From Urechis unicinctus (taxonomy: Eukaryota > Annelida > Polychaeta > Xenopneusta > Urechidae): 64,000 nucleotides of DNA. Positions 37,920 through 49,950 of the stretch are shown piece by piece (within the stretch, counting starts at the first letter, position 1; every line of letters begins with the position of its first letter). The notes beneath the pieces are model-generated. The model saw only the letters and a program-made list of their open reading frames with translations. It was not told the DNA's origin and searched no databases. Position numbers and translations under genes: made by a program. The DNA is taken from NCBI GenBank assembly GCA_034190875.2, contig CM067343.1, positions 23,362,861 through 23,426,860 on the forward strand. The letters run 5' to 3'.

Positions 37920-39700
37920 CTAAGTTCAATGGATGGAATTCACCACTAAAAGTACGTGTTACGCTGAATCGGTAGTTCGCTTCCTGCTTTGCAAGGACGG
38001 CTCATGCTATATCAATCTATTGTAAGCATCTACGCCCGAAGCCAGTATGGACGTATTGCCGTTTCTTATTATGAACAGATCTCTTGTTATGAGAAAAAAC
38101 TCTAAGATACGCATGAGTGTAGGTACAGTTTTCCATAATATGGCGTACAGCCGATAATTGCGCCTCTGTCGTTATCTGGCTATCATCAAAGTCGGTATAG
38201 CTTAACACCACATATATATTGCCAAGTTTCTTCCAGAAACCTTGTCAATATAGCTATTCTGTCTCAGCTGAAATCCCTGCAACAATCCGTCTTTTTGGAC
38301 CGTAAGTTATGGTCATCACATATGACACGAAAGGTTAGGTCAAGCAAGAAGGCATTGTCTTCCGTTGGATACTGTAGTTGTCTGATTTAGACTTAATCGA
38401 AATTCGCGTCGCGCCACACGTGATGCCCGAGTTAAATCGAATATTCTAACAAAGATTCAGAATATCACTTTCTTTTGGACAGTTCGTAGGGCCAAGCAAG
38501 TAACAATACAATTTTACACGCTTCACAAATAAAAAGATTACAAAGTGATGCTAAGTAGACCACAGGCACGCTACTCCGGATAAGTTGCCTCATACAAAAG
38601 TGGCATATCATGTTAATATGATAACATTGGCACGCTATGGGATCTGATTACCGAATAGAACGTGTCAACATCTGAACTGTGCTAATCAACCAATAGACCA
38701 GACACACAGCATGATATCGATGTCGATTCCTGTGTATTGCTTAGTGCTTTGCCTCAAGGGACTTCGCATCTGTATAAGAGTATACACATAATACCTTGTT
38801 TTTTTCGTCCTATTACTTGCAGGTTCATTTTATATTACGCGATAATTGCAATATCGCTATGAATGAATCTATTGATCAGATTGTACTAAGAATCTGGAAT
38901 AATGGGCCTATTGTATTATTGCATATTACAGATATTCACCGGTGAGACAAGACGAAATAACATGGCTGATATTACATCCTAATGTGTTTTACAGCTGTGT
39001 CAATCACGGCTTATCAGTGAATGTTAAACAACAAGCTCTTACACACGTCCAGCATAATCGGCGGCCTAAGCCAATATGTAGATTTGTTGATTGCTCCTGA
39101 CGGCGTGTTGATAGATCCTGAATATGGTGTTGACTGCTCCTGACAAAAATGTTGTTCGCTCCTGATAATGGTGCTGATTGCCCCTGACAGCGGTGTTAAG
39201 TGCTCCTGATACGGGTATTAATTAATCATATTTTCCTTTTAATTGTCAACTCCGCCCCCTCCAACCTAACGATCTAACGATATCGTCTCTTATTTCTTAC
39301 AATTTCTCTGATCCACAACAGATATCTATCAAAGTGCATCACTCGGACCATAATCGATAAAAACAATCCTACCATAAATATATTAACTGTTTGTGTTAAA
39401 CCCTACCTGATGTTATGCTATGGTTATATACCGTATGATTCACGAATGTCCTCTGATGTGTTACTCCATGTGTATATTCACAATATGCATAGTACAAAGT
39501 TTGATTTCGAAGCGTATCAAAAAATGGCCGAGTGACAGTGACTTCCGGCAAGTGTCAATCTGCATTATGTAAACAAATGAAAAGAAAACCAAGATTAAAG
39601 ATGAGGACCCATATAGATATGCAATCAGTGTAATGAATGATGAAGTGTACCACTTGTTTTGCGATAAACGTCCATAATTGCTGCAGTAAATCAAGGGCCT
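37920..39700 (-). repeat. Module X, copy 2 (inverted)
   Basis: The reverse complement of 14,860-17,760, shorter because it lacks the 15,270-16,190 segment. It begins about 20 bases after the gag-bearing block. The order Y3-fossil-X2 mirrors X1-ORF-Y1 on the left, so X and Y were neighbours before the inverted duplication. Confidence 0.8.
39085..39221 (-). repeat. 22-bp minisatellite in X copy 2, about 6-7 units
   Basis: Plus-strand units read like TGTTGACTGCTCCTGACAAAAA, the reverse complement of the 16,199 array. Units have drifted apart more than in copy 1, and the array is shorter. Confidence 0.85.
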
Positions 39701-40409
39701 GAACATCATCAAAGTGATTTGCAGCTCTTTATTGTCATAGGAAATCATATTCCGAATGGGAAAGCTAGAAACCGCGTTTCTGACTTACGCTCCATATCAT
39801 GTGAATAGGCATTTATTCAATTTAAATCCATGAAACGAAATTACGTCATCAGGTTGCAGAAAGCACCTCGGGAAATTTCTTCATCGAACATTCATTAAAT
39901 ACACACGTGATGTTTTTCAGCATCAATCTGTAAAGAAGCGATGTTTTGGTGGCTACAGCAATTAGCCGTTGGCGGTGTACAAGTAGTATCTGTTCAACAT
40001 AGACTCTCTATTGTATTGTAACTAACTTACACATTTGCGAATGTATCATATTGGCATGTATACGCTGGCAACACACAGCGTATTAACATAAGTGCTCTCA
40101 ACATAACCGATTAAATTTGAAACATATTCTGTGTTGCACTTTCGTTTATCTATTCATCTCAAAGATAAGTTATCATATCGGCTGATTGCGGAATTAGTAT
40201 TGCGCATACTAAAGCACTTTACAATTCTTTTAGTATGATTTGCAGCTTCAGAGCAAAAGGTAAAGGATTAAAATTGTGACGATGTCAATGGCCATATAGA
40301 TCAAATGCAGTGCTTAGATATGTGCGTCTGATAACAGCCTCTTTTTCCATTTTGGGCGTAAAACGTAGATAAAACCACTCTAGTGGCAAACGACACATAA
40401 CATTTTGCT
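39701..40409. other. Spacer between X copy 2 and Y copy 4, nothing recognised
   Basis: About 700 bp of AT-rich DNA with no open frame of note and no partner found in the window. Confidence 0.4.
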
Positions 40410-43400
40410 TAGGGAGCACAAATATATGGTTTCTCAGTTTATTGCCTACTTTACACTGGGTATGTGATCATCTGCTTATCTCTGGAATCGGCCAAGCATG
40501 GAAACAAAACCAGAGAGCCATTGATGTCAATCACCTCTAGCTTTTAACTAGACAAGATGGATGACCCTGGTTGTCAAGATTAGAGCAAGTGCGTGCCATG
40601 TTATAGTGAATCAATGTGATTCCCTAACCGATTGAGGTAGCTCATTTACATGTGCAGCAACTTCATGTTGAATTAGGCTTAATTGTCATAAAATGTTATT
40701 ACCTTACATTGGCTCAAAACACCATGTGTTATAGCAACAGTCCGTCGATCCTTCGTCTGCTGTATTTTATATCTAATTTACAATTTGGTTTTCATTAAAT
40801 TGTCTGCCCTTTAAGTGATGGAACCAATATTGCATACGCGGAGCGATGTTAGTGGCAACATTATGAATCCGTCGAATTCATGCAGTCGTGTAACTCTCCC
40901 TGCCTTCCGAAAAACTAACACTTTGACTAATCATATGCAATGTAACCTGGTAGAGTTCTATCGTCGAAGAGGGCTTTCGAACATATAGTTAACATCCACA
41001 CATCTCACAGCAAGTGAAGCAAGATGCATGTAAAGGTGCCGCCTCATCAGTTCATATTAAGTTGAAGATCAACCATGCCATGCCACTTGTATAAACGCGT
41101 TTGGTTTTAAACTAGCCTTCGTCGAAGCAATTGGCTTCCAGATCACGAGTTGCAGAGCTCGCCAGCCAGCCTTGTTTCATTTGAGGATATATTAATCATT
41201 TGGCTACACTGTCGATGCTTTAATGAAGGCCAGAGAACTACCAATTCGACAATAAGTGCGGATATTGAATTATATTGTATGAACTGCCTCGTTCGTAATG
41301 AATCTCCTCATAATCAACGGCGAGCAATAATGGTTCCAGTTTTCGTAAACCTTATGACCATAATAAACAGGCGCTATTACAACTCACGGCATCAAAACAC
41401 GTTGTTATAAGCATTCAGTGGATATTGGAATCGCTTTTTGCCATTTGCTAGTTGCAGCCCTCAATCGGTGTGTCACATACGCCCCCCCCCCACCCCTCCA
41501 CTCCGCCCCCAACCTTATTTTTGATTTGATCAATAGTTAACCTTTTTCTGCAAATTGTATTGACAATTATTCCCGATGCAACTAAGACACTTTATAGCGG
41601 CTTTGTATCCCAAATAATCGTGTTGAATCATATGCACATCAAATAAACACACCCCCCCCCAAACAGACAGAACTTGTGAGTAATTTGCCTTTGTGTTAAA
41701 CTAATGTGGTTCTCTGTCGCAATAACACCCCATGTAGCTGCTGCTCGGACAAGATAGTTTTGTTACTAAATCTTGTAGCTAGTTTGGCCAACTAAATGAA
41801 AAGCGATTATGTACAGAAGACCGAGTAATACTATATAATTATTTTATCAGCTATTGCAGTAAATTATGTTTGTTGAAGGAGGAAATAGCACTAATGTACT
41901 GTTATCTTCCATGTAGTTTGCATTTTAATTGAAAACATACACCGGTGCACTGCTTTATTGACTCTTAGTAATGAAAATGCATCTGTTCATAGTGACTAAC
42001 GGCGATACTAAGCTACTCAAGCCTAGCTGTAAACAAAGCATTCATCTCTCACACAAAATATTTATTTCACAATGCGAATACCTATACAGTTCGAACAATG
42101 TCTCGTGCATCATGTTAGCACGACATTAGTTCAACTATGTATGTAAATGGAGATCAATAGCGAATTTTCGTCCGATGTGTGTTCATTGAAATGTGCCATC
42201 GCAATAAAGGGATGACTCAGTGATTCAGTTTCCTTACTGAAACGACCTGCGAGAAATCACCATTGGAATCAAATGAATAACCATAGGGTATCAATCAAAG
42301 CGCCACTATATCCTGTCATATCTACCCAATGCTGTTAAGGCAAGTAAATGGAAAGTATGGCAATTAGGTGATGACAGATGCGTTCAACTTTTATATTATA
42401 TCGCACGGCTTTGATGTTCTACAGATGACCCTTAAAGAGTTTTGGAGTGAAACAAGACAATAAATAAAATGAAAACAATCTGTTCACATTCAATATGAAG
42501 TTGAGGAAAACTAAACGTTTGCTACAGGTCCCACACGATACATCTGCATAATAATTCACACCACAATTAAAGAATGGAAGATGGCTGTTAATATATTTCT
42601 TACTTTTTGGTAAATTTGATAATTAAGAGCCTGGCTTATGATTGGTGATTACATGTGTAAAATTATTAAGCTCTTACCCGTATAACGTTACTATCACGTA
42701 CCAATTAATTTAACATTCATTATGCTGTGCAATAAGGCGAAGGTTACGGTTTGTATTGACGTTACATGAGTAACTTGGGGCATCCTTTAAGCCAGTACAT
42801 CATTGGGGCTATAATTGGGGCGTCATAATGACGGACAGGCTTATTATGTTGAATGATGGGAATATACTTCATGAGAATGTTCGTTCAAAACGTCTGACTC
42901 ATTCGCATTCACAGCACAATACACTAAAACATTAATTTTACATTGACCGTTATCAGCAAAAATGATCATTGAATTGATACCACGATCATTCATATCGCAA
43001 ATTGCAGACCTCGTCAGCCCGCTCAGTTCATACTAGAAAAGAATAGAACAGATCATTTGCAAACCAGTACATTCGTAGATTGAACTATATCAGCCATGAG
43101 CCTAACAAAAGAACGCACATTGCTGTGTATTAAATTAGTCGACTTGTTTACAATACAATTGCCCACCGTATATAAAATCAGGTTCAAACTTACACACATC
43201 TTTGGCAAAGATCAGCCACGCATATTAAATGAACTTTCTCTATATGCGAGTAAAAAGTGCAGAACGAAAATATTGACGCTAAAATCCAATACGCGTCACG
43301 AAAATATTCAACGCATAACGAACTTTCATCCTGATGCCATTGTGTCCATATCACACCAGAAGAGGTCATTATGTATCGGCAATTTACAGTCATTTTGCTA

Positions 43401-44840
43401 TATGCGGCTGCATATTAGGACATGAGACGATAAACGTCTTTTAATGAAGCATTTATTTTGGAATAATCTGTTCGAAGACTGCCCGATGGATGAACTACAG
43501 GCATAGATGCTGCCCACTTATTAAATAGTATGCGATGTTCCCCGCATTGCTTAGCTTTGTGGACAATCCTTAGATGGTAATGGTACAAGCTGTTGATGAT
43601 AAATCCAAATACTGGTCTTGTTTAACCCTGATAAAGTACCATGCAGTAAGGTATTCCCTTCATACTACTGTTGATGAAAAAAGTAGCTGTAACAATATGG
43701 TGACATCCTCTCAAAGTAGTATTGCAGATATAGTTGCAATATGCAATTCATTTTCTGATTCAATACAAAATAGAATACGAAATGAAAGCATGATCGTTAA
43801 ATGTCTCAGCAACGATTGTCAGGATAACTGATTACGCCACTGCTACGCTTAACACTGTTCTGTTGTCAATACTGTTAAAATGACGATGGATCTTTACTGT
43901 ACAGTTGATATGATTTACTGATACTAAGACCAACCAAGTAAATCGGCGCTGTAGACACCATAACTGGAAATAACAACATGCAGGAAATACACATCTGAGC
44001 GGAGAGGAGCAAATAACCTTGCAGCGCGATTTCTACAAACATACCTAATCTGATAAGACACATCAGCTGAGGGGCTGATCGATTACATGGGTCGTTGACC
44101 GGCATTTGCTCTAAGTATGTGGCTATATTAACATGACTTACGGGAATATGACTCCTTCTATACCAATTTTACTTTTATATATTACGACAGAGGATTTGCA
44201 AAGATGATACCTTGAGCCATAGATTTCACGCAACGAGATACAGTGTGGGTCTATGCTGTGGAGGCAATTCGTCAACGGTAACAGAGCGACACATTCTAAC
44301 CCGGGTGCAATGTCATTGAGAACGATTGGACCTCATTTCAGGACGATGTGTACAATACCAGTCGCATTTAATGTACTGCGTAGTGATGTTGCGCCATTGC
44401 CATTTCATTGTACAAGGTTGTTGATAACTGTGGCACCATGATATCAAACCAAGCAAATCATGAAATGGCTTATAACATTGACTAAAATCACTTGCTGTGT
44501 CATTATCTATGAAGCCACTGAATTGTTGTTTGGCAAAATGAGCGACCCTTCGTTGTTCATGCTGGCCAACAAACTCATTATATCAAACATGTTATGCACT
44601 TTTTCTTATTAAACAGGTCTGACAGTAACACGATATGCACGATACGTACCAATGATAATGAAGACTAGAACTCCAGGCGTGGGTTACAGAATAACATCAT
44701 CTTATCTAATTTACTAAACCTTTTGAATGTTAGACATAACATTACCTAAATGCTGGAGAGAGATGTGTTGAGCTCGGAGGCCAGGGTAGAAATGCTTAGA
44801 AACAGGTTAATAATGTATAAGTGATTACTTCAACGTGATT
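40410..44840 (+). repeat. Module Y, copy 4
   Basis: Direct copy of 27,435-32,290 (27,480/40,455, 28,590/41,485, 30,730/43,345, 32,140/44,110), continuing at its end like copy 3 (36,270/44,750). It has lost several pieces, including much of the stretch matching 31,070-31,850. Together with the other three copies it shows that Y was multiplied in both orientations. Confidence 0.8.
41482..41514 (+). repeat. C-run cluster in Y copy 4
   Basis: Runs of C separated by single bases or short spacers, at the same place as the G/C tracts of copies 1 and 2. A second run of nine C lies at 41,652-41,660. The minus strand fits a G-quadruplex pattern. Confidence 0.8.
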
Positions 44841-44849
44841 ACCCAATGC

Positions 44850-45190
44850 TCATAGAACATACAGCTGCCTGGTTATGGAGGGCATGGGATTTTCTCAGGC
44901 TTTGGGGCGTTGCCTAGGCCGGATACCTTGTGCAAAAAGTAAAAGTTGATTATAACTTTTATACATTTTAAGGCCCCGTATCATATATATTGCCACCACC
45001 TCATTTTCCTGTGTTGAACCCTGGTAGTAGAGTTATATGCTTTTGACCCACAGGAACGAGCAATCTGATATGGAGAGTCAGGGGATTTCTCAAAGGGACG
45101 ATAAAGCTCAGTATGAGAAGATGCAAGCTGAGAATGACGCGATTAGAGCTGGAGGTGGGGGCGACGTGATGAGAAATAAAAACAACAAAG
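44850..45190 (+). mobile_element. Possible retroelement leader and gag-start fossil
   Basis: A GC-richer block set exactly between Y copy 4 and V copy 2. It contains ctggtagtagagttat (45,022-45,037), which resembles the primer-binding-site leader (TGGTAGCAGAGC type) found after the 5' LTR in many retroelements. A short polar frame (45,037-45,210) follows, rich in Gln, Asp, Glu and Lys with a GGGG run (for example MESQGISQRDDKAQ). Family not certain; a host exon is the alternative. Old and incomplete. No LTR pair seen. Confidence 0.3.
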
Positions 45191-45850
45191 CTGTTTGCAT
45201 ACTACCATAGCAATGTTGAATCACAGAGCTATTCGTTGCAAATTAGTTATTCGATATAGTAACAAAATTCCGTTCGTTCCAGAAATAAACTGAGCTGACT
45301 GAAGAGATATGCCTGTGATGAGTGTTGGCAAATTCTATATATCGACTGACTCCCAATATAAATCATCCATGGATGAATTGGCGTCTTCTAGTCAATTACG
45401 GGGCGATGAGCCTGCAGTTGCATGTTAAGACCAATATATAGATAGTCTGGTGAGCATTAATGTGCCCGTCTCGATGTTGTAAGGAGATTGACACGTGGCG
45501 GACGTGTCTATTACAATATAGACCAGATCATACGAGATATGTTACTCAATTGAACACTTATAAACACCTGGATAGAGCTAAGAATCTGAAAGTGAGCAAT
45601 CGATATCAAAGTGCTCGTTTTTCTATATTGCCATGACGGTTTCTCACCTAGCGACAAGAGGTTTAAACATAACCAGTGCATTTTCTGTCTATCGATATTA
45701 TGGTATTAACGTGGCGTTTGGTAACCGTATGCTTTTCTTTACCGCTACAGTGATATTTTGAGGCCCGATATGCCAATATGTGGACACAAACAGTAACTTC
45801 TATAAACGCATTTAATTTACGTGTATTTTCAACACCACGGCAAATGGGTC
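45190..45850 (-). repeat. Module V, copy 2 (inverted)
   Basis: The reverse complement of 7,980-8,620; anchors are 45,270/8,520, 45,310/8,465, 45,525/8,275 and 45,660/8,140. It joins directly to Z copy 2, whereas V copy 1 stands alone far to the left. That makes V a separately moved module or a remnant of a longer shared unit. Confidence 0.6.
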
Positions 45851-45949
45851 AAACTGGTCAGATTTCAACCTCACCAAATCCAAACATATCTTTAATCCGA
45901 TATTTACGTTTCAAGTCCCGATAGACTACCTGTTATACAGTCAGACTTA

Positions 45950-48900
45950 TATCAACGACAATCAAATCACTCTTAGGCAAAATCAAAAGTGTTTTAAACG
46001 ACGGAGCCACTTTAAAATTAAAACAATAAGCCAAGAAAAAAAATCTTAAAGTGACAATTGATTGCTTTTTAAGAGAACGTAGGACCCCTGTATACCGTCA
46101 GTAATGTGTCACTGGGTCGCTTAGGCAATTATGTATATAGAGCCCGGCGACGTTTTGCTACACCCAAAATTACCGCAATTGCTTTCAATTATGCTGGTTG
46201 GAATCAATCGATCAAGCAACTGTCTTGGGAGATCCGCTTGATTATGTTTATGCTATGGGCTGAAGCTTCAATTAACTCTTGGCCAAACCATTTGAAAACA
46301 TACATAAGCCCTTTAGTAATCGTACCTATCTATACTACCTTTGTTACCCATGGCTTTGTCTCAAACCTGAAAGGAACCCTTTACAATCTGACGTTATACG
46401 GCGAGGCTATTGGGTAATGGGAGAAGGTACGCCTGACACAGATTGCTTTCAATCACATCTGACGAACTGGGGATGTTTAATGGCATTCTGTCAAATCTAT
46501 CAGGACAGCCAATGTATCTCACTGAGCTGCTGGTAAGCGGATTTTCTAATCTTTCATGCGTTAAGGATCGGATTTGAACTGGGTCTTCGATCAGGGACAA
46601 TCATACAAATATGTTAAAAGTGTGGGATTATGAGCAACAAATGGCTGCAGTATAGTACCAGGAAAATATGATTATATATGCCGAGTAACGGGTTAGTGTG
46701 ATGGGAGGAAAATAATTAAAGATAGGTTGTATTAACCTACACAAATACCTATGGCCTACACGTTTTTTCCCGCCCTTGTCTCTCATTATCATACGGTCTG
46801 CAACGACCATATTTGTCAACCGTAGTGATATTTTGGTCGAGGTATGGTCGTAAATTTACAAAATGTCGTTACTTGATTTACCCATATGTTAAAGTTACAA
46901 AGGTATGCTTACATGTATTGCCTGCCTTAGGTGCTCATACTTGAGGTAATAATATTTAGAATACTGAATGTGGACATCAATGGTTTCAGCATAATTGCGT
47001 CAAGATTGAACTGCACCAATACAAAGCTACAAAAGTAGTTTGAAACGGCACCCCTCTGCCGGTAACGGTCTTCTAGATTTGATTGAGATGTACAAAAGTA
47101 TTTATGGCAGTTCTTATTTCTGTCAAACCGCCCATGTCCGGGCACACATGATTCGAATGGTAACACCTGTTAAGGTTACCACAGAATGTTTTATCTTTGA
47201 TGTGGCTAGTATTGTATGTAGTGTATATCTGAGGACAAATTTGTTGCATATTGGTGGGGGTAGTGTGGAGGCGCAAACGTCCATGTATAGATCATGCGCG
47301 GTCCCTTTTCAAGTTAGGCATTCCTGTTCTTCGGCGCAAGGGATTGTTTAGTGAATTTATACTGTATTGGCGTATATTCGTTTATTTTTTGGGGGTTCAT
47401 CTATTTAATTGACAGCGTTTAAGCATGTTTGGCGTTGTGTTTTACTGCAAAGTATGTATCAATAATTGATTGTTTTCATAAGATTTTCTGTGAATGAAAG
47501 CCGCATTCGACACATACTCTTTCGTTGCTGTCCTTTAGCGTCTCGCTGCTAACGTCCAGATTACGTAAGCCGCTTATGTCGACTTGTTCCTGCTCCTCCT
47601 TAACTTTCTCCCTGCTGTAGTATAGCCTCCCTGTCCCTACTTATTCCTACGTTTCCTCTGCTACTAAGAGTTGTAAGGGTGATACTCTCTGTTTGAATGC
47701 CTCCTCTTGCAGCCTACAGCCTCCGTCAACCAGGAGGCTCTATTTTATATCTATTCATGGCTTTGTTTATCTACCATATGTCTTAAGAGTCTGAGAGTAA
47801 ATTTGCTGTTTTTCACTAGGTGATAAGGCAAAACATTTAGTCGCTGCGAGGCGCTTCGGTTTCTGAACAATGTTCTGTCGCTTTTGTTGTTGCCCAATAA
47901 GTGGATGGCTAAATCAATCGATCAAACGAACACCTGTCATAATTTTAATGCACCCATTGATATGTGATGCCACATTTAATGCCTTCCATCCTGCACATAT
48001 CACTACAATATTTTGTTCTATTCATACTATCTTTTCGGTATGCTGCTCAGTGATTCAATTCATCCTATGAATGGTGAACATCAAGCAGATTGCAATCGGA
48101 TATTTTAATAACCATATGCGCTTGCCTTAACAATCAACATATTGTATTCATAGATAGAGGACAATCGTATGATATATGCGTATATCGGGACTGTTCGTCG
48201 ATAATTTGTTTCATACAGACAATATTGAGGATTACTTGCATGGAATGGTTTTGATTGCTACAACAAGCACGAGAGAGTGTACAAATCGCGCCGGTCTGAA
48301 GCAACACGGATATTTCTTGCATCGGACGGGCAATCTTGAGGACGATACAAATAATCCGAATACACGAGAGGGGTACAAATGGACGTTCTTTTCCCACAAG
48401 TGGTGATCAGAAAACCATACACACAGCTGTAGTGTCTTCTGTTGGAGCTTCAATATCAGCGGCAAAGACATTTAACTGATGCCCGTATAAATTCCATGTC
48501 AACATAAGCAGTCTGATTAATTGTGCTAAATATTACTGCCGCACTGAATAATCATAGCACTTAATGCGTTATCAATGGTTTTAAAAAATAATTCTTTCAT
48601 GGACAATGCCGTAACTTACCTCCATAAATTTTAAGCATAATATACTATATGCTAGGCATGCTTAATTGCTCACATACCTGGTGTTTTGTAAGCAAATATA
48701 CGGTAAAAGCAGATACCTAACCCAAAGTTGCAATAATACACTGCATTGCAGCATATGACAGACATTCAACACTCAGAAGTAGTTGGATAAATCTGTATCG
48801 TAAATGCTACGATGCAGCATTGATGTGTGACAATATGACATGTGAATTACAGAAAGGCTTTAAGGTAACATAAAACAAGGCGGACACAATTCGACTTTCG

Positions 48901-49950
48901 GGTTTAAAGAAAACAACAATCGCAAAATATGATAAGAGCAAGAACTAGAGATACGCAATCAGCTTTGCCTCCGAATTGAATCATCAGTATGCCAGGGGAA
49001 TTTGCAAATGAAAACTTGATTTGGCCCACAATCATTAAGCAATACAGTTTTTGGGATATTCATGGGGCCGATAACATGACAACGTACTTCAAAACTATTG
49101 ACCGCTCACGTCCTGTGGTAATATTTATGCATGTGTGACGAAATAAGGATCAATGGCCAATGAAATTACGATATAGCTATGTTCTAGTAATTGAATGTTA
49201 TTTGTTGTTGAGACTTTTTAGATGTGATTGATGCCTTACTATTTCTTCAAGGCATATGCTGATGTGTGTTCTTTTCAATACATTCCGACATACCTACATG
49301 ATGAAAGGTATATAAAAGACCAGCGCCATTTGGTCAACTCAATTGCTTGCATATTCCGTTTTATCTATCGTTTGAACTTTATGAAAAATATGCCAACACA
49401 ATTGACGTTTGGCCGGCAGAATCAATCTCATATCGTTTGTTTTTATTAAATCGGATCGCAAGACAACGTGTTTTCCCTTGTACGACGATTTTTATTTAAT
49501 GAGATGTCTCACATAGAGAGGTGGTGAATTTCTCGCGGTATTACAATGTGTGATAGGAATGCTGCAAAGTTAATGTGTTGATTTGTTTACACTTGGACTG
49601 AGTCACAAGACTGCTATCCCTTATTGGTTAATTACATACCATCAGCCTCACTAATCCTCGCTCTTGTCTAAGATGCCGACATTTAATGCCAATTATTTTA
49701 CTTACTCTTGATGATTCTTTTTTGTTTCAAATTTGCCTGAAAAAAGTAAAGGTATGTGATATTTCTGCTCGTAACAATAGTGGCCTCATAGAGCTAGTCG
49801 CATCAACATACAATCTATTATGTCGCGTAATTGCCCCTATGGCTCCACTTGGTTTTTCATTTGCAGTAAGTATTCGGTTAATTGGTTCACATTAAACCAC
49901 ATCATATACTTATGGAGAAGACTGCATATCGGCATCCCCAGAGCAGATTT
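45950..49950 (+). repeat. Module Z, copy 2
   Basis: Direct copy of 22,980-26,200. It carries extra DNA at about 47,600-47,760 (a run with gcctccctg and aggaggctc) and at 48,300-49,540, and lacks the FLYWCH-bearing segment. The shared open frame is at 46,106-46,417. Downstream similarity fades near 49,950. Confidence 0.8.
48300..49540. other. Segment present only in Z copy 2
   Basis: Copy 1 goes from about 25,750 to 25,790 where copy 2 has about 1.2 kb more. The start of the segment has a modest plus-strand frame (ends 48,406, WTFFSHKW) of no recognised family. No terminal repeats identified. Confidence 0.4.
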
